This document shows, in pieces, positions 35,664 through 46,774 of a stretch of DNA of 64,000 bases. A model generated the notes under the pieces. That model had not been told where the DNA came from, did no database searches, and worked only from the letters and a program-made list of their open reading frames with translations. Position 1 is the first letter of the stretch; the number at the start of each line of letters is the position of its first letter. This stretch comes from Hyphomicrobiales bacterium. Its GTDB lineage: Bacteria; Pseudomonadota; Alphaproteobacteria; Rhizobiales; Rhizobiaceae. The DNA lies in contig UBZP01000009.1 of assembly GCA_900469965.1 (NCBI GenBank), positions 1 to 64,000 of the forward strand. Direction: 5' to 3'. The position numbers and the translations under genes were made by a program.

Positions 35664-37667
35664 ATGTTCGGCAACAGCACTCTGACGCAATTCATCTTCG
35701 GGAGGCTCTCCTGGGAGGCCATCCCCTACCACGAGCCCATTCTCGTGGTGACCTTCATCGCAGTGGCGCTCGGCGGCATCGCCCTGCTTGCGCTGATCAC
35801 CTGGTTCAGGCTCTGGGGCTACCTCTGGACGGAGTGGTTCACCAGCGTCGACCACAAGAAGATCGGCATCATGTACGTGGTGCTGGCGCTGATCATGCTC
35901 CTGCGCGGCTTTGCCGATGCGATCATGATGCGCCTGCAGCAGGCCTGGGCCTTCAACGGCAGCGAGGGCTACCTCACCCCGCACCACTACGACCAGGTCT
36001 TCACCGCCCATGGCGTGATCATGATCTTCTTCATGGCCATGCCCTTCGTGACCGGGCTGATGAACTACGTCGTGCCGCTGCAGATCGGCGCCCGCGACGT
36101 CTCCTTCCCGTTCCTGAACAACTTCTCGTTCTGGATGACGACCGCCGGCGCGATCATCATCATGATGTCGCTGTTCATCGGCGAGTTCGCCCGCACCGGC
36201 TGGCTCGCCTATCCGCCGCTGTCGGGCGCCGACTACAGTCCGGGCGTCGGCGTCGACTACTACATCTGGGGCCTGCAGGTGGCAGGCGTCGGCACGACGC
36301 TGTCGGGCATCAACCTGATCGCCACGATCGTGAAGATGCGCGCGTCGGGCATGACCTTCATGAAGATGCCGATCTTCACCTGGACCTCGCTCTGCACCAA
36401 CATCCTGATCGTCGCCACCTTCCCGATCCTGACCGCCACCCTGGCGCTGCTGTCGCTCGACCGCTACGCCGGCACCAACTTCTTCACCAACGACCTTGGC
36501 GGCAATCCGATGATGTACGTCAACCTCATCTGGATCTGGGGCCACCCGGAGGTCTACATCCTCGTGCTGCCGGCCTTCGGCATCTTCTCCGAGGTCGTCG
36601 CCACCTTCTGCGGCAAGCGCCTGTTCGGCTACGCCTCGATGGTCTACGCGACCTGCGTGATCATGATCCTGTCCTACCTCGTCTGGCTGCACCACTTCTT
36701 CACCATGGGCTCGGGCGCCTCGGTGAACGCCTTCTTCGGCATCACCACCATGATCATCTCGATCCCGACGGGGGCGAAGATGTTCAACTGGCTCTTCACC
36801 ATGTATCGCGGCCGCATCCGCTACGAGGTGCCGATGTACTGGACGGTGGGCTTCATGTTCACCTTCGTCATCGGCGGCATGACCGGCGTCCTCCTCGCCG
36901 TGCCGCCGGCTGACTTCGTGCTGCACAACTCGCTGTTCCTGATCGCCCATTTCCACAACGTCATCATCGGCGGCGTCGTGTTTGGCCTGATGGCGGGCGT
37001 CGTCTACTGGTGGCCGAAAGCCTTCGGCTACAAGCTCGATCCCTTCTGGGGCAAGATGAGCTTCTGGTTCTGGCAGATCGGCTTCTTCTTCGCCTTCATG
37101 CCGCTCTACGTGCTCGGCCTGATGGGCGTCACCCGCCGCGTCAGCCAGTTCGAGGACCCCTCCTTGCGGATCTGGTTCATCATCGCCGCCTTCGGCGCCG
37201 TGCTGATCGCGCTCGGCATCGCCTCCTTCATCATCCAGCTCGTCGTCAGCTTCCTCAAGCGCGACCAGCTGCGCGACTTCACCGGCGATCCGTGGAACGG
37301 CCGCACGCTCGAATGGTCGACCTCCTCGCCGCCGCCGGACTACAACTTCGCCTTCACCCCGGTCGTGCACGACCACGACAGCTGGTACGACATGAAGAAC
37401 CGCGGCTACGAGCGCCCGCTCGGCGGCTTCAAGCCGATCCACATGCCGAGGAACACCGGGACGGGCGTGATCCTCGCCGGCCTCAGCGTCGCGCTCGCCT
37501 TCGGCCTGATCTGGTACATCTGGTGGCTGGTGATCGCCTCCTTCGTCGCCATCGTCGGCGTGGCGATCGCCCACACCTTCAACTACAACCGGGACTTCTA
37601 CATCCCCGCCGAGACGGTGACAGCAACAGAGGACGCGCGTTCCGAACTGCTGGCGGAGCGGACCTGA
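35664..37667 (+). CDS. cyoB: Ubiquinol oxidase (cytochrome bo3) subunit I
   Basis: 667 residues from ATG 35664 ([12 protein letters not shown] start; a TTG at 35652 in frame is possible). Heme-copper oxidase core: low-spin heme His in [17 protein letters not shown], CuB ligand and cross-linked Tyr region [21 protein letters not shown], the His pair in [12 protein letters not shown], and the two heme His in [12 protein letters not shown]. Fifteen-helix length is normal for CyoB. Oxidises ubiquinol and reduces O2 to water with proton pumping at the inner membrane. In-operon with cyoA, cyoC and cyoD. Confidence 0.96.
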   Translation: MFGNSTLTQFIFGRLSWEAIPYHEPILVVTFIAVALGGIALLALITWFRLWGYLWTEWFTSVDHKKIGIMYVVLALIMLLRGFADAIMMRLQQAWAFNGSEGYLTPHHYDQVFTAHGVIMIFFMAMPFVTGLMNYVVPLQIGARDVSFPFLNNFSFWMTTAGAIIIMMSLFIGEFARTGWLAYPPLSGADYSPGVGVDYYIWGLQVAGVGTTLSGINLIATIVKMRASGMTFMKMPIFTWTSLCTNILIVATFPILTATLALLSLDRYAGTNFFTNDLGGNPMMYVNLIWIWGHPEVYILVLPAFGIFSEVVATFCGKRLFGYASMVYATCVIMILSYLVWLHHFFTMGSGASVNAFFGITTMIISIPTGAKMFNWLFTMYRGRIRYEVPMYWTVGFMFTFVIGGMTGVLLAVPPADFVLHNSLFLIAHFHNVIIGGVVFGLMAGVVYWWPKAFGYKLDPFWGKMSFWFWQIGFFFAFMPLYVLGLMGVTRRVSQFEDPSLRIWFIIAAFGAVLIALGIASFIIQLVVSFLKRDQLRDFTGDPWNGRTLEWSTSSPPPDYNFAFTPVVHDHDSWYDMKNRGYERPLGGFKPIHMPRNTGTGVILAGLSVALAFGLIWYIWWLVIASFVAIVGVAIAHTFNYNRDFYIPAETVTATEDARSELLAERT

Positions 37668-37668
37668 C

Positions 37669-38289
37669 ATGAACAACGAAGCACTGCAAGAAACCGAGAC
37701 GCCCCAGTTCTACCTGGAGGAAGACCACCATCCCGAAGGCAGCACCATGCTGGGCTTCTGGATCTACCTGATGAGCGACTGCCTCATCTTCGCCGTGCTG
37801 TTCGCCACGCACGGCGTGCTCGGCCGCAACTATGCGGCCGGCCCCTCGCCTGCCGACCTCTTCGACCTGTCGATCGTCGCCTTCAACACCGCGATGCTGC
37901 TCTTCTCGTCGATCACCTACGGCTTCGCCATGCTCCAGATGGAGCGCAACGCCAAGATGGAGACGATCTTCTGGCTCGGCGTGACCGGCGTCTTCGGCCT
38001 GATCTTCCTCTCGCTCGAACTCTACGAGTTCTACCACCTGATCCTCGAGGGCGCCGGCCCCGGCCGCAGCGCCTTCCTGTCGTCGTTCTTCACCCTCGTC
38101 GGCACCCACGGCCTGCACGTAACCTTCGGCGTCATCTGGCTCGTCACGCTGATGGTGCAGGTGAAGATGCACGGCCTCATTCCGGAAAACCGCCGCCGGC
38201 TGATGTGCCTGTCGATGTTCTGGCACTTCCTCGATGTCGTCTGGATCGGCGTCTTTTCCTTCGTCTACCTGATGGGAGTTCTCGGATGA
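37669..38289 (+). CDS. cyoC: Ubiquinol oxidase (cytochrome bo3) subunit III
   Basis: 206 residues, ATG 37669 directly after the cyoB stop. Five membrane helices; begins after a short polar leader with GSTMLGFWIYLMSDCLIFAVLFA, the usual CyoC first helix, and contains HGLHVTFGVIWLVTLMVQV and FWHFLDVVWIGVFSFVYLMG. The conserved acidic residue of subunit III lies in LELYEFYHL. Its stop overlaps the cyoD start (ATGA). Confidence 0.95.
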   Translation: MNNEALQETETPQFYLEEDHHPEGSTMLGFWIYLMSDCLIFAVLFATHGVLGRNYAAGPSPADLFDLSIVAFNTAMLLFSSITYGFAMLQMERNAKMETIFWLGVTGVFGLIFLSLELYEFYHLILEGAGPGRSAFLSSFFTLVGTHGLHVTFGVIWLVTLMVQVKMHGLIPENRRRLMCLSMFWHFLDVVWIGVFSFVYLMGVLG

Positions 38290-38693
38290 GCCCGCAAGCC
38301 CACGCCCCCGCCTACGAAGATGCCCACAACGTCCACCATGGCCACAGCCATGGCCACGGCGCCGGGCACGGCTCGCTCAAGACCTACCTGATCGGCTTCG
38401 TCCTGTCCGTCATCCTGACCGCCATTCCCTTCTGGCTGGTTATGGGCGAGGTGTTCGACAACAAGCTGGTCACGGCGGTCCTGATCATGGCGTTCGCCGC
38501 CGTCCAGATCGTCGTGCACATGGTCTGCTTCCTGCACATGAACCCGCGCTCGGAAGGCGGCTGGACGATCATGGCGCTGATCTTCACGCTGGTCATCGTG
38601 GCGATCATGCTCGCCGGCTCCTTCTGGGTCATGCATCACCTCAACGTGAACATGATGCCGATGTCGCCCGAGATGATGAAGAACATGCCCTGA
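38286..38693 (+). CDS. cyoD: Ubiquinol oxidase (cytochrome bo3) subunit IV
   Basis: 135 residues, ATG 38286 overlapping cyoC. A His-rich N-terminal arm (HNVHHGHSHGHGAGHG) precedes three membrane helices: LKTYLIGFVLSVILTAIPFW, AVLIMAFAAVQIVVHMVCFLHM and ALIFTLVIVAIMLAGSFWVM. Standard CyoD pattern; assists CuB assembly in subunit I. The His-rich arm is longer than in E. coli and, with the His/Met-rich CyoA tail, may help copper binding (inference). Confidence 0.93.
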   Translation: MSPQAHAPAYEDAHNVHHGHSHGHGAGHGSLKTYLIGFVLSVILTAIPFWLVMGEVFDNKLVTAVLIMAFAAVQIVVHMVCFLHMNPRSEGGWTIMALIFTLVIVAIMLAGSFWVMHHLNVNMMPMSPEMMKNMP

Positions 38694-38712
38694 CGGGCCG
38701 GAGGGCAGCCCC

Positions 38713-39477
38713 ATGGCCGCCGGCCATCAGGATCGCGGCGACGTGGCGGCGACAAGTGCCGCCCGCGCCGGACGCGCGCGCCTGGCATTTATGGGCGCAA
38801 TGCTCCTTCTCGCGGCCGTGTTCGTGCTGCTCGGCACGTGGCAGGTGCAGCGGCTCTTCTGGAAGCTCGAGCTGATCGCCCGCGTGGAGGCCCGCATCCA
38901 TGCGGACCCCGTGCCGCCGCCGCCGCGGGAGGCCTGGCCGGACGTCTCCCCGTCGACCCACGAATATCTTCGGGTGACGGCCGAGGGCACGTTCGACCAT
39001 GCACGGGAAGTGCTGGTCCAGGCGGTCACGGAGCGCGGCGCCGGCTTCTGGGTGATGACGCCGCTTCGCCAGGCGGACGGCACGGCGCTCCTCGTCAACC
39101 GCGGCTTCGTGCCGCCCGACCGCCGCGATCGCGCCACCCGCGGCGAAGGCGAGGTCGAAGGCCCCGTCCGGGTGACCGGCCTCCTCCGGATGAGCGAGCC
39201 CGGCGGCGCCTTCCTGCGTTCCAACGATCCGGGGAACGGCCGCTGGTATTCCCGCGATGTCGCGGCGATCGCGGCGGCAACCGGCCTCGCCGAAGTCGCG
39301 CCCTACTTCGTCGACGCCGACGCCACCGCCAACCCCGGCGGCCTGCCGGTCGGCGGGCTCACGATCGTCCGTTTCCGCAACAGCCACCTCGTCTATGCGC
39401 TCACCTGGTACGCAATGGCCGCGATGAGCATCGGCGCCCTGCTCGTCCTCGGGCGGCGCGCGCACCGCCACGGCTGA
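38713..39477 (+). CDS. SURF1 family oxidase-assembly protein
   Basis: 254 residues, ATG 38713, 19 nt after cyoD. The family pattern is clear: an N-terminal helix (GAMLLLAAVFVLLGTWQVQRLFWK, with the GxWQ-R-xWK signature), a periplasmic domain (EYLRVTAEGTFDH; LLVNRGFVPPDRRD with conserved NRG; PGNGRWYSRD), and a C-terminal helix after NSHLVYALTWYAMA. SURF1 proteins help heme insertion into heme-copper oxidases. Genomic linkage to cyo indicates it serves this bo3 oxidase. Last gene of the cyo operon. Confidence 0.92.
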   Translation: MAAGHQDRGDVAATSAARAGRARLAFMGAMLLLAAVFVLLGTWQVQRLFWKLELIARVEARIHADPVPPPPREAWPDVSPSTHEYLRVTAEGTFDHAREVLVQAVTERGAGFWVMTPLRQADGTALLVNRGFVPPDRRDRATRGEGEVEGPVRVTGLLRMSEPGGAFLRSNDPGNGRWYSRDVAAIAAATGLAEVAPYFVDADATANPGGLPVGGLTIVRFRNSHLVYALTWYAMAAMSIGALLVLGRRAHRHG

Positions 39478-39626
39478 TCCCTCCCCCTCTACGAAACATG
39501 CGGCGGCCGGTACACGCCGTATGCGAAAGGCCGCGTCGCTCTACCCCCTTGGCGCGTACCGTGCGCTCTCCGCACCGGCAGGGGGGATGCGCCTAGTCAA
39601 ATGGGGGAGACCCCGCGCCCCGAGGT

Positions 39627-39644
39627 ACTACCGATTACGGTAGT
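39627..39644. promoter_or_regulatory. Perfect 18-bp palindrome before the giant DUF4082 gene
   Basis: ACTACCG-ATTA-CGGTAGT, a perfect 7-4-7 inverted repeat ending 61 nt upstream of ATG 39706. It is the best operator candidate for the secretion operon. The form suits a LuxR/FixJ-type dimer, but no regulator is adjacent. Its place argues that translation starts at 39706 and not at an in-frame ATG at 39601. Confidence 0.5.
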
Positions 39645-39705
39645 TTGTCGGCGCCGAAATGTCGGCAGAATGCTCTTCAGGGCAGAGATAGAGCACGGGG
39701 CACTC

Positions 39706-42700
39706 ATGTTCAGGTTTCACATCAAGAACCATGATCTCTTGAGCGTATCGGGCGGTTCGGCAAGGATTTTTGCCGGCGCGACCAACGGAGCGCTCCCGGT
39801 CGGCGCCAATAGCGACCTTTCGACCGGGACACCCGCGTCGCCCGGGTCCCAGGCATCCGCCCACACCGGTCTCGAACAGGCCATCGGCCGCCTGCTCCAG
39901 CCGGTCGCTTCCGCCCTGTCCTTCGCGTCGGACTGGAACCTGCCGACGCCGACCGCGCCGATGCAACTGCCCGCCGATCCGGCCATCGCCGGTCCGGTCT
40001 CGCTCTGGTCCTACGTCTTCAGCGCGCCGCTCGGCGACTGGAGCGCCCTGAAATCCGCCGATGGCGCCGGTGACGCCTCCGCCCCGACGGGCGCAGGCGG
40101 CAAGCCGGCCTTTGCCTCCGCCGGCGCGGCCGCGCCGGCTTCGGCCTCGGCAGGTGCGGACAACGGCGCAGCGGGCCCGCAGGCCGCCACCGCGACGACC
40201 CTGAAGATTCCGTCCGCACAGACGTCCGGCGATCCGGACGGGACGGCCAGCCCCGCCCCGTCGATCCGCTCCGTCTCGCCGACCACCGAAGGTTCGCAGG
40301 AAGGCGCCCTCGAGGGCGGCGGCAACGAGACCATCGCGCCGGAAATGGTCGTCGGCACGACCGGCTCGGAGATGCCCGCCGTGCAGACGATGACTGCATC
40401 GGCCGCTGCGACGGATGCGCCGGCCTTCGCGCCGGCTGCGGCCGCCCCGACGGCGGATGCTGCGACCACCGAGGAAGCCGGGACCGCCACGCTTGCGGCC
40501 GCGGCCGCCGTGCCGAACAAGATCGCCCTGGAAAACATGAAGCAGGGCAATTCCATCGACGAATGGGGGATCTCCGGCGACGGCGACGCCAACATCCAGG
40601 GCTTTGCCACCGAGATCAGCACCAATGTCGGCGGCACCGTCGACTTCAAGATCGCCACGGACTCCACCCACTACCGCATCGACATATATCGCCTCGGCTA
40701 CTACGGCGGCGACGGCGCGCGCCTGGTGGATTCGATCGAGAAGACGCTGACCACCGCACAGGACCAGCCGCACCCGATCGTCGACATGTCGCTCGGCCTG
40801 ATCGATTGCGGCAACTGGTCGGTTTCGGCGAGCTGGGGCATTCCGGAGGACGCCGTTTCCGGCGTCTACATCGCCAAGCTCGTGCGCCTGGACGGCACCG
40901 AGGGCGAGAGCCACATCCCCTTCGTCGTCCGCGACGACGCCTCGACCAGCGACATCGTCTTCCAGACCTCCGACACCACCTGGCAGGCCTACAATGCCTG
41001 GGGCGGCGCCAGCCTCTACTTCGGCGAGGTCCCGGTCGATCCGGCCGACATGATCGGCTACATGCCGCCCAACTGTAGCTGCGGCCTGACGGCGATCGGG
41101 CGCGCCTCCGCCGTCAGCTACAACCGTCCGATCATCACCAACACCAGCCCGATCGGCGGCAGCCATGACTTCATCTTCGGCGTCGAGCACTCCGCCATCC
41201 AGTGGCTGGAGCAGAACGGCTACGACGTCTCCTACATCTCCGGCGTCGATTCCAGCCGCAACGGCCAGATGATCCTCAACCACGACGCCTTCCTCTCGGT
41301 CGGCCATGACGAATACTGGTCCGCCGAGCAGCGCGCGGCCGTCGAGGCGGCCCGCGATTCCGGCGTCAACCTCGCCTTCTGGGGCGGGAACGACATGTAC
41401 TGGAAGATCCGCTGGGAAAACAGCATCGACGGCAACGGCACGCCCTACCGCACGATGGTCTGCTACAAGGAGACCTGGGGCACCAGCACCGACCCGAGCG
41501 ACGTCGGCACCGGCACCTGGCGCGACCCGCGCTACGCCGATCCCGGCCAGGAGCCGGAAAACTCGCTGATCGGCACGATGTTCACCGTCGACGGCTACCG
41601 CACCGACGAGATCACCGTCTCCAGCGATTTCTCCAACCTCCGCTTCTGGCGCGACACCGACATCGCCGACCTCGAGGACGGCGAAGTCTACACGATGCCG
41701 AAGAACATCCTCGGCTACGAGTGGAACTCGGATGTCGAAAACGGCTTCCGGCCGGCCGGCCTGATCAACATGTCGCTGTCGACCGTCTCGGTCGATACCT
41801 ACCTGCGCGACTACGGCACGACCGTCGGCAACGCCGAGGTGAACCACAGCCTGACCATGTACCGCGCCGAAAGCGGCGCGCTCGTCTTCAGCTCGGGAAC
41901 GGTGTTCTGGTCCTGGGCGCTGAACGACCAGCATTCCGGCCCCTCCATGCCGACGGACAGGAACGTCCAGCAGGCGATGGTCAACATGTTCGCCGACATG
42001 GGCATCCAGCCGACGACGCTGGTCTCCAGCCTGATCCTGGCATCGGAATCGACGGACACGATCCGCCCGACCTCGACGATCACCACGCCGGTCGTCGGCG
42101 CCAGCTTCGTCGAGGGCCAGCACGTCACCGTCACCGGCACGGCGGCCGATCTCGGCGGCGGCGTCATCGCCGGCGTGGAGATCTCCACCGACGGCGGCGA
42201 CACCTGGTTCAAGGCGACCGGCCGCGAGAACTGGAGCTTCAACTGGGTCGTCCAGGCGAGCGGCACCTACACGATCATGTCGCGCGCCGTCGATGACAGC
42301 CTCAACCTCGAGACGCCCTCGGCCGGCAAGCAGGTCACCGTCAACCTGCCCTCCACCACCGTCAGCCTCTGGACGCAGGCCTCCAAGCCCGCGGAGGAAA
42401 CGACGATCGACCGCGACGCCGTCGAGGTCGGCCTGCGCTTCGAGACGACGGCGAACGGCACGATCGAAGGCATCCGCTTCTACAAGGGCTTCTACAACAC
42501 CGGCAGCCACCGGGTCAGCCTCTGGGACGAGGCCGGCAACCAGATCGCCACCGGCATCTCCACCAACGAATCGATCACCGGCTGGCAGACGGTCAAGTTC
42601 TCGAGCCCGGTCCAGGTCACCGCGGGCACGACCTACATCGCCTCCTACCACACCAAGGGCTTCTACTCCTCGACGCTCGACTACTTCGACACCGGCTATC

Positions 42701-45195
42701 AGAACGGCTTCCTCAAGACGGACGCAAACGCCAGCGTCTATTCCTACACCGACACGCCCGGCACCTTCCCCGGCAGCGTCTCGGACGGCCGCAACTACTG
42801 GGTCGACGTCCTCTTCAATCCCGGCACGAACATGGCACCCGTGGCCGTGGACGACAACGGCTTCACCATCGGCCGCAACGGCATGCTGACGCTGTCGATC
42901 GCAAGCCTGGTGGCGAACGACACGGACGCCAATGGCGATCCGCTGACGATCACCGCCGTGGGCGGCGCCGTCAACGGCACCGTCACCCTCAACACGCAGA
43001 ACGGCACCGTCGTCTTCCAGCCGGACGCCGGCTATTTCGGCCCGGCGAGCTTCACCTACACGGTCTCGGACGGTCGCAGCGGCACCGACCAGGGCACCGT
43101 CAACCTCACGGTCGACGAGGGCCCGAGCGGCGTCTCGCTGTTCAACCCCGAGGATGCGCCAGTCGGGCCGGTCTATGTCGACGGCACCGGCGTCGAACTC
43201 GGCATGAAGTTCGTCGCCTCCTCGGCCGGCGAGATCACCGGCATCCGCTTCTACAAGGCCAACGGCGACACCGGCACCCACACCGGCGCGCTCTACGACG
43301 CGAACGGCAACCGGATCGCCTCGGTGACCTTCGTCAACGAATCGCTCAGCGGCTGGCAGACCGCGACGTTCTCGAGCCCGATCCAGATCACCGCGGGGCA
43401 GACCTACACCGCCTCCTATCACAGCAGCACCGGCACCTATTACGCCACCGGCGGCTATTTCAACACGGCGCGGACGAACGGCCCGCTGACGGCCCCGTCC
43501 TCGGCCGCCACGGACGGCGGCAACGGCGTCTTCCGCTACGGCGCCGGCGGACTGGTCCCGACGCAGAGCTACAACGCCTCGAACTACTGGGTCGACGTCG
43601 TCTTCAAGCAGAGCACGGCGAACACCGTGCCCGTGGCCGCAAACGACAACGGCTACGTGGCGACCTACAACACCCCGCTGACCATCTCGGCCACCCTGCT
43701 CCTCGGCAACGATGACGATGCCGACGGCGATGCGCTGGTCGTGACCGGCGTCGGCAACGCCACCAACGGCACCGTCGCCTACAACAGCCAGACCAACGCC
43801 GTCACCTTCACCCCGACCAGCGGCTATACCGGCCCGGCGAGCTTCACCTACACCATCTCCGACGGCCGCGGCGGCACGGATTCGGCCACCGTCAGCCTGA
43901 CGGTGACGCCGCAGTCGAATGCGACGAGCCTGTTCACCGCGTCCGACACCCCGGCGGTGCTGGCAAGCTCGGATACGTCTCCGGTCGAGCTCGGCATGAA
44001 GTTCGTCGCTTCCGCGAGCGGCCAGATCACCGGCCTGCGCTACTACAAGAGCGCCCAGGACAACGGGACGCATGTCGGCTCGCTGTGGACCAGCACGGGC
44101 CAGCTGATCACCTCGGCCACCTTCGTCAACGAAAGCGCCAGCGGCTGGCAGACCGTGCTGTTCGCGCAGCCGGTCAACATCTCGGCCGGAACGACCTATG
44201 TGGCGAGCTACCAGTCGAACGGCCGCTACGCGGTCACCTCGAACTACTTCACCACCACCCGGACGAACGGCGACCTCAGCGCGCCGTCCAGCGGCACGAG
44301 CGGCGGCAACGGCGTCTTCGCCTACGGCTCCGGCAACGAGTTCCCCACGGCAAGCTGGAATTCGTCGAACTACTGGGTGGACGTGCTGTTCGAACGCTCC
44401 ACCGCCAACCAGGCGCCGGTCGCCGTCGCCGATCCCGGCTACCAGACGCAGACAGGCGCGCCGATCACCATCCAGGCCTCCGCCCTTCTTGGCAACGACA
44501 GCGATCCCGATGGCGACCCGCTGTCGATCACCGGCGTCTCCAATGCGGTGAACGGCCAGGTGTCCTTCGACAGCGTGGCCAACACCGTCACCTTCACGCC
44601 GACCGCCGGCTACCAGGGGGCGGCCAGCTTCCGCTACACCGTCTCGGACGGCCAGGGCGGCACGGCGACGGCCCAGGTATCGCTCAACGTCAACGCCCCG
44701 AGCGCGGACCAGACCATCTTCGAGGATGCGACCCCGACGATCGTCTCCGTCAACGACAACAGCCCCGTCAACCTCGGAATGAAGTTCCAGGCGGACGTGG
44801 ACGGATGGATCACCGCCATCCGCTTCTACAAGGCCGCCAACAACAACGGGCCGCACACCGGCTACCTCTGGAGCGCCGACGGCGATCTGATCACCAGCGC
44901 CACCTTCACCAACGAAACCTCGAGCGGGTGGCAGACGGTCGACCTGGCCCAGGACGTGGAGATCGATGCGAACACGACCTACCTCGTCTCCTACAGCACC
45001 AACGGCAACTACTCGGCGACGCCGAACGGCTTCGCCTCCGAAGTCACCAACGGCAACCTGCACGCCCTCTCCTCCACGCTCAGCGGCGGCAACGGCGTCT
45101 ATGGCTACGGCTCGGCGGGGATCATGCCGGCAAGCACTTACAACAGCACGAACTACTACGTCGACGTGGCCTTCCGGCCGCAGTTGGCGGCATGA
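39706..45195 (+). CDS. Giant DMFase-like / DUF4082 / cadherin-repeat protein, putative type I secretion substrate
   Basis: 1829 residues from ATG 39706 (GGGG 5 nt upstream; in-frame ATGs at 39601 and 39670 precede the palindrome or lack sites). Residues 1-110 begin [14 protein letters not shown] with no Sec signal. About 110-275 is Ala/Thr/Pro-rich linker. About 280-780 matches the N,N-dimethylformamidase large-subunit C-terminal domain, with SVGHDEYWS and [13 protein letters not shown] motifs, then an Ig-like domain (780-880). From about 885 four DUF4082 jelly-roll units ([21 protein letters not shown] type) alternate with three cadherin-like units ([15 protein letters not shown]...[13 protein letters not shown]). 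There are no RTX repeats. The four genes that follow, in tight array, include an ABC/HlyD exporter, so this is probably its cargo. DMFase enzymes use a Tyr-Tyr-Glu mononuclear iron; whether those ligands remain needs alignment. Could also be an adhesin. Confidence 0.85.
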   Translation: MFRFHIKNHDLLSVSGGSARIFAGATNGALPVGANSDLSTGTPASPGSQASAHTGLEQAIGRLLQPVASALSFASDWNLPTPTAPMQLPADPAIAGPVSLWSYVFSAPLGDWSALKSADGAGDASAPTGAGGKPAFASAGAAAPASASAGADNGAAGPQAATATTLKIPSAQTSGDPDGTASPAPSIRSVSPTTEGSQEGALEGGGNETIAPEMVVGTTGSEMPAVQTMTASAAATDAPAFAPAAAAPTADAATTEEAGTATLAAAAAVPNKIALENMKQGNSIDEWGISGDGDANIQGFATEISTNVGGTVDFKIATDSTHYRIDIYRLGYYGGDGARLVDSIEKTLTTAQDQPHPIVDMSLGLIDCGNWSVSASWGIPEDAVSGVYIAKLVRLDGTEGESHIPFVVRDDASTSDIVFQTSDTTWQAYNAWGGASLYFGEVPVDPADMIGYMPPNCSCGLTAIGRASAVSYNRPIITNTSPIGGSHDFIFGVEHSAIQWLEQNGYDVSYISGVDSSRNGQMILNHDAFLSVGHDEYWSAEQRAAVEAARDSGVNLAFWGGNDMYWKIRWENSIDGNGTPYRTMVCYKETWGTSTDPSDVGTGTWRDPRYADPGQEPENSLIGTMFTVDGYRTDEITVSSDFSNLRFWRDTDIADLEDGEVYTMPKNILGYEWNSDVENGFRPAGLINMSLSTVSVDTYLRDYGTTVGNAEVNHSLTMYRAESGALVFSSGTVFWSWALNDQHSGPSMPTDRNVQQAMVNMFADMGIQPTTLVSSLILASESTDTIRPTSTITTPVVGASFVEGQHVTVTGTAADLGGGVIAGVEISTDGGDTWFKATGRENWSFNWVVQASGTYTIMSRAVDDSLNLETPSAGKQVTVNLPSTTVSLWTQASKPAEETTIDRDAVEVGLRFETTANGTIEGIRFYKGFYNTGSHRVSLWDEAGNQIATGISTNESITGWQTVKFSSPVQVTAGTTYIASYHTKGFYSSTLDYFDTGYQNGFLKTDANASVYSYTDTPGTFPGSVSDGRNYWVDVLFNPGTNMAPVAVDDNGFTIGRNGMLTLSIASLVANDTDANGDPLTITAVGGAVNGTVTLNTQNGTVVFQPDAGYFGPASFTYTVSDGRSGTDQGTVNLTVDEGPSGVSLFNPEDAPVGPVYVDGTGVELGMKFVASSAGEITGIRFYKANGDTGTHTGALYDANGNRIASVTFVNESLSGWQTATFSSPIQITAGQTYTASYHSSTGTYYATGGYFNTARTNGPLTAPSSAATDGGNGVFRYGAGGLVPTQSYNASNYWVDVVFKQSTANTVPVAANDNGYVATYNTPLTISATLLLGNDDDADGDALVVTGVGNATNGTVAYNSQTNAVTFTPTSGYTGPASFTYTISDGRGGTDSATVSLTVTPQSNATSLFTASDTPAVLASSDTSPVELGMKFVASASGQITGLRYYKSAQDNGTHVGSLWTSTGQLITSATFVNESASGWQTVLFAQPVNISAGTTYVASYQSNGRYAVTSNYFTTTRTNGDLSAPSSGTSGGNGVFAYGSGNEFPTASWNSSNYWVDVLFERSTANQAPVAVADPGYQTQTGAPITIQASALLGNDSDPDGDPLSITGVSNAVNGQVSFDSVANTVTFTPTAGYQGAASFRYTVSDGQGGTATAQVSLNVNAPSADQTIFEDATPTIVSVNDNSPVNLGMKFQADVDGWITAIRFYKAANNNGPHTGYLWSADGDLITSATFTNETSSGWQTVDLAQDVEIDANTTYLVSYSTNGNYSATPNGFASEVTNGNLHALSSTLSGGNGVYGYGSAGIMPASTYNSTNYYVDVAFRPQLAA
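42358..45183 (+). repeat. Alternating DUF4082/cadherin-like repeats within the giant gene
   Basis: DUF4082 units at about 42358-42825, 43132-43610, 43918-44400 and 44703-45183, separated by cadherin-like units at about 42832-43125, 43621-43905 and 44410-44690. The period is about 785 bp. Repeat copies share residues such as SGWQT, TYxASY and YWVDVxF but differ at many DNA positions, so they are older than the 333-bp repeats at 8148. Confidence 0.85.
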
Positions 45196-45202
45196 GGAGC
45201 TG

Positions 45203-46426
45203 ATGGCGTCATTGCAGGGCGACGGTCGACTGCCAGTAACGGTTCTCTCCGGCTTTCTCGGCGCCGGAAAGACGACGATCCTGAACCAGGCCCTGCGCAA
45301 CCGCGAGGGCCGGCGCGTCGCCGTGATCGTCAACGACATGAGCGAGGTCAACATCGACGCCGATCTCGTCCGCGACGGCGGGGCCGGCCTGTCGCGCACC
45401 GACGAGACGCTGGTCGAGCTGACCAACGGCTGCATCTGTTGCACGCTGCGCGACGACCTCTTGAAGGAAGTCCGCCGCCTGGCGGCCGAGGGTCGCTTCG
45501 ACTATCTCCTGATCGAGGGCACGGGCATCGCCGAGCCGCTGCCGATCGCGGCGACCTTCTCCTTTCGCGACGAGGCGGGAGCCGCGCTCTGTGACGTCGC
45601 GCGGCTCGACACGATGGTCACCGTCGTCGACGCCGCCAGCCTTCTTTCCGACTACGAGAGCACGGATTTCCTGCGGGACCGCGGCGAGACGCGCGACGCG
45701 GCCGATGCCCGCTCGCTGGTCGACCTCCTGGTCGAGCAGATCGAGTTCGCCGATGTCGTCGTCGTCAACAAGGTCTCCGACGTGAGCGGCGAGACGCGGG
45801 CGGCGATCCGCCGGATCATCACCGCGCTCAACCCCGACGCCCGCGTCGTCGAGGCGGACTACGGCCGCATCCCGCTCGCATCCATCCTCGATACCGGCCT
45901 CTTCAGCGAGGCCAGGTCCGCCCGCCATCCGTTCTGGCACAAGGAACTCTTCGGCTGGGGCGAGCATGTGCCGGAGACCGAGGAATACGGCATTTCGAGC
46001 TTCGTCTACCGCGCGCGGCGTCCCTTCGACCCGGCGCGGTTCCACGCCTTTCTTTCGATGGAGCGCCCCGGCCTGCTGCGGGCCAAGGGACACTTCTGGC
46101 TCGCCAGCCGCCCCGACTGGATCGGCCTTCTGTCGATCGCCGGCAGGCAGGTCCGCGCCGAGCCCAAGGGTATGTGGTGGGCCAGCGTCCCGCGCGCCCA
46201 CTGGCCGCGCCATGCGCAGTTCCAGCAGATGCTGCAGCGGAACTGGACCCCCGCCTGGGGCGACCGGCGGCAGGAGCTCGTCTTCATTGGCAGCGGCACG
46301 TCCGAGGCCGCCATCCGGCAATCGCTCGATGCGTGCCTGACCGGCACCGACACCGGCTACGACCCGCGCCTCGCGCGCGGGCTTTCCGACCCCTTCCCCG
46401 CCTGGGGACACGACCATGTCGCCTGA
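45203..46426 (+). CDS. COG0523 (CobW/ZNG1-type) metal-chaperone GTPase
   Basis: 407 residues, ATG 45203 with GAGGAGC, 7 nt after the giant gene. G3E GTPase: Walker A GFLGAGKT, the switch motif CICC of the GCxCC type in [12 protein letters not shown] that binds a metal, Walker [11 protein letters not shown], and VVVNKVSDV for base recognition. A C-terminal CobW_C domain (about 270-400) follows, with [14 protein letters not shown] and the HxxR-type [17 protein letters not shown]. Such proteins hand Zn, Fe, Co or other metal to a client enzyme. It is embedded in a secretion operon, so the likely client is the giant DMFase-like protein (inference). The ring-like YjiA/YeiR/ZigA branch cannot be chosen from sequence alone. 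Confidence 0.9.
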   Translation: MASLQGDGRLPVTVLSGFLGAGKTTILNQALRNREGRRVAVIVNDMSEVNIDADLVRDGGAGLSRTDETLVELTNGCICCTLRDDLLKEVRRLAAEGRFDYLLIEGTGIAEPLPIAATFSFRDEAGAALCDVARLDTMVTVVDAASLLSDYESTDFLRDRGETRDAADARSLVDLLVEQIEFADVVVVNKVSDVSGETRAAIRRIITALNPDARVVEADYGRIPLASILDTGLFSEARSARHPFWHKELFGWGEHVPETEEYGISSFVYRARRPFDPARFHAFLSMERPGLLRAKGHFWLASRPDWIGLLSIAGRQVRAEPKGMWWASVPRAHWPRHAQFQQMLQRNWTPAWGDRRQELVFIGSGTSEAAIRQSLDACLTGTDTGYDPRLARGLSDPFPAWGHDHVA

Positions 46427-46457
46427 GCGGCGCAACCCGATAACCAAGGAGGCTCAC

Positions 46458-46754
46458 ATGTCCAGCGAACTCTATTCCGACGGCATCGGCGAAATCACCG
46501 TCACCGGCACGATCGTCCGCATCGACCTCATGTCGCTGTCGGCCACCGAGCGCGATGCCAGCAACAACCCCGTCCCGGTCTTCCGCCAGCGCATCGTCAT
46601 GCCCGTCGATGCCTTCGCCAATGCCGTGGACCTGATGCAGAAGGCGCTGACCGGGCTCGTCGAGGCCGGCGCCGTCCGCCGCATCGGCGACGTGCCGGCG
46701 GTCGAGGCACAGAAGGGCCAGCCCGTCTCCAACGCATCGCCGAACTTCAACTAG
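46458..46754 (+). CDS. Small uncharacterised protein of the type I secretion operon
   Basis: 98 residues, ATG 46458 fixed by a strong AAGGAGGC site. No signal peptide or membrane helix. The first ~55 residues look like beta-strands (GEITVTGTIVRIDLMSLSA and PVFRQRIVMPVDAF), followed by one amphipathic helix (ANAVDLMQKALTGLVEAG) and a flexible tail. I do not recognise the family. It lies between the metal-chaperone GTPase (31 nt) and the ABC exporter (20 nt), so it may be a cargo chaperone, secretion accessory or immunity-like protein. This cannot be decided from sequence. Confidence 0.8.
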   Translation: MSSELYSDGIGEITVTGTIVRIDLMSLSATERDASNNPVPVFRQRIVMPVDAFANAVDLMQKALTGLVEAGAVRRIGDVPAVEAQKGQPVSNASPNFN

Positions 46755-46774
46755 GTTCGCCGGGCGCTGATGGA

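Noticed and set aside
39601..39705. A start of the giant gene at the in-frame ATG 39601
   Set aside because: It would put the perfect palindrome 39627-39644 inside the coding region and add a Cys/Arg-rich leader. ATG 39706 begins a more protein-like sequence.
39628..45444. A 1938-codon minus-strand open frame opposite the DUF4082 giant
   Set aside because: Low-information Arg/Ala/Asp/Val-rich translation that arises from third-position GC of the real plus-strand gene. It also crosses into the opposite strand of the metallochaperone gene.
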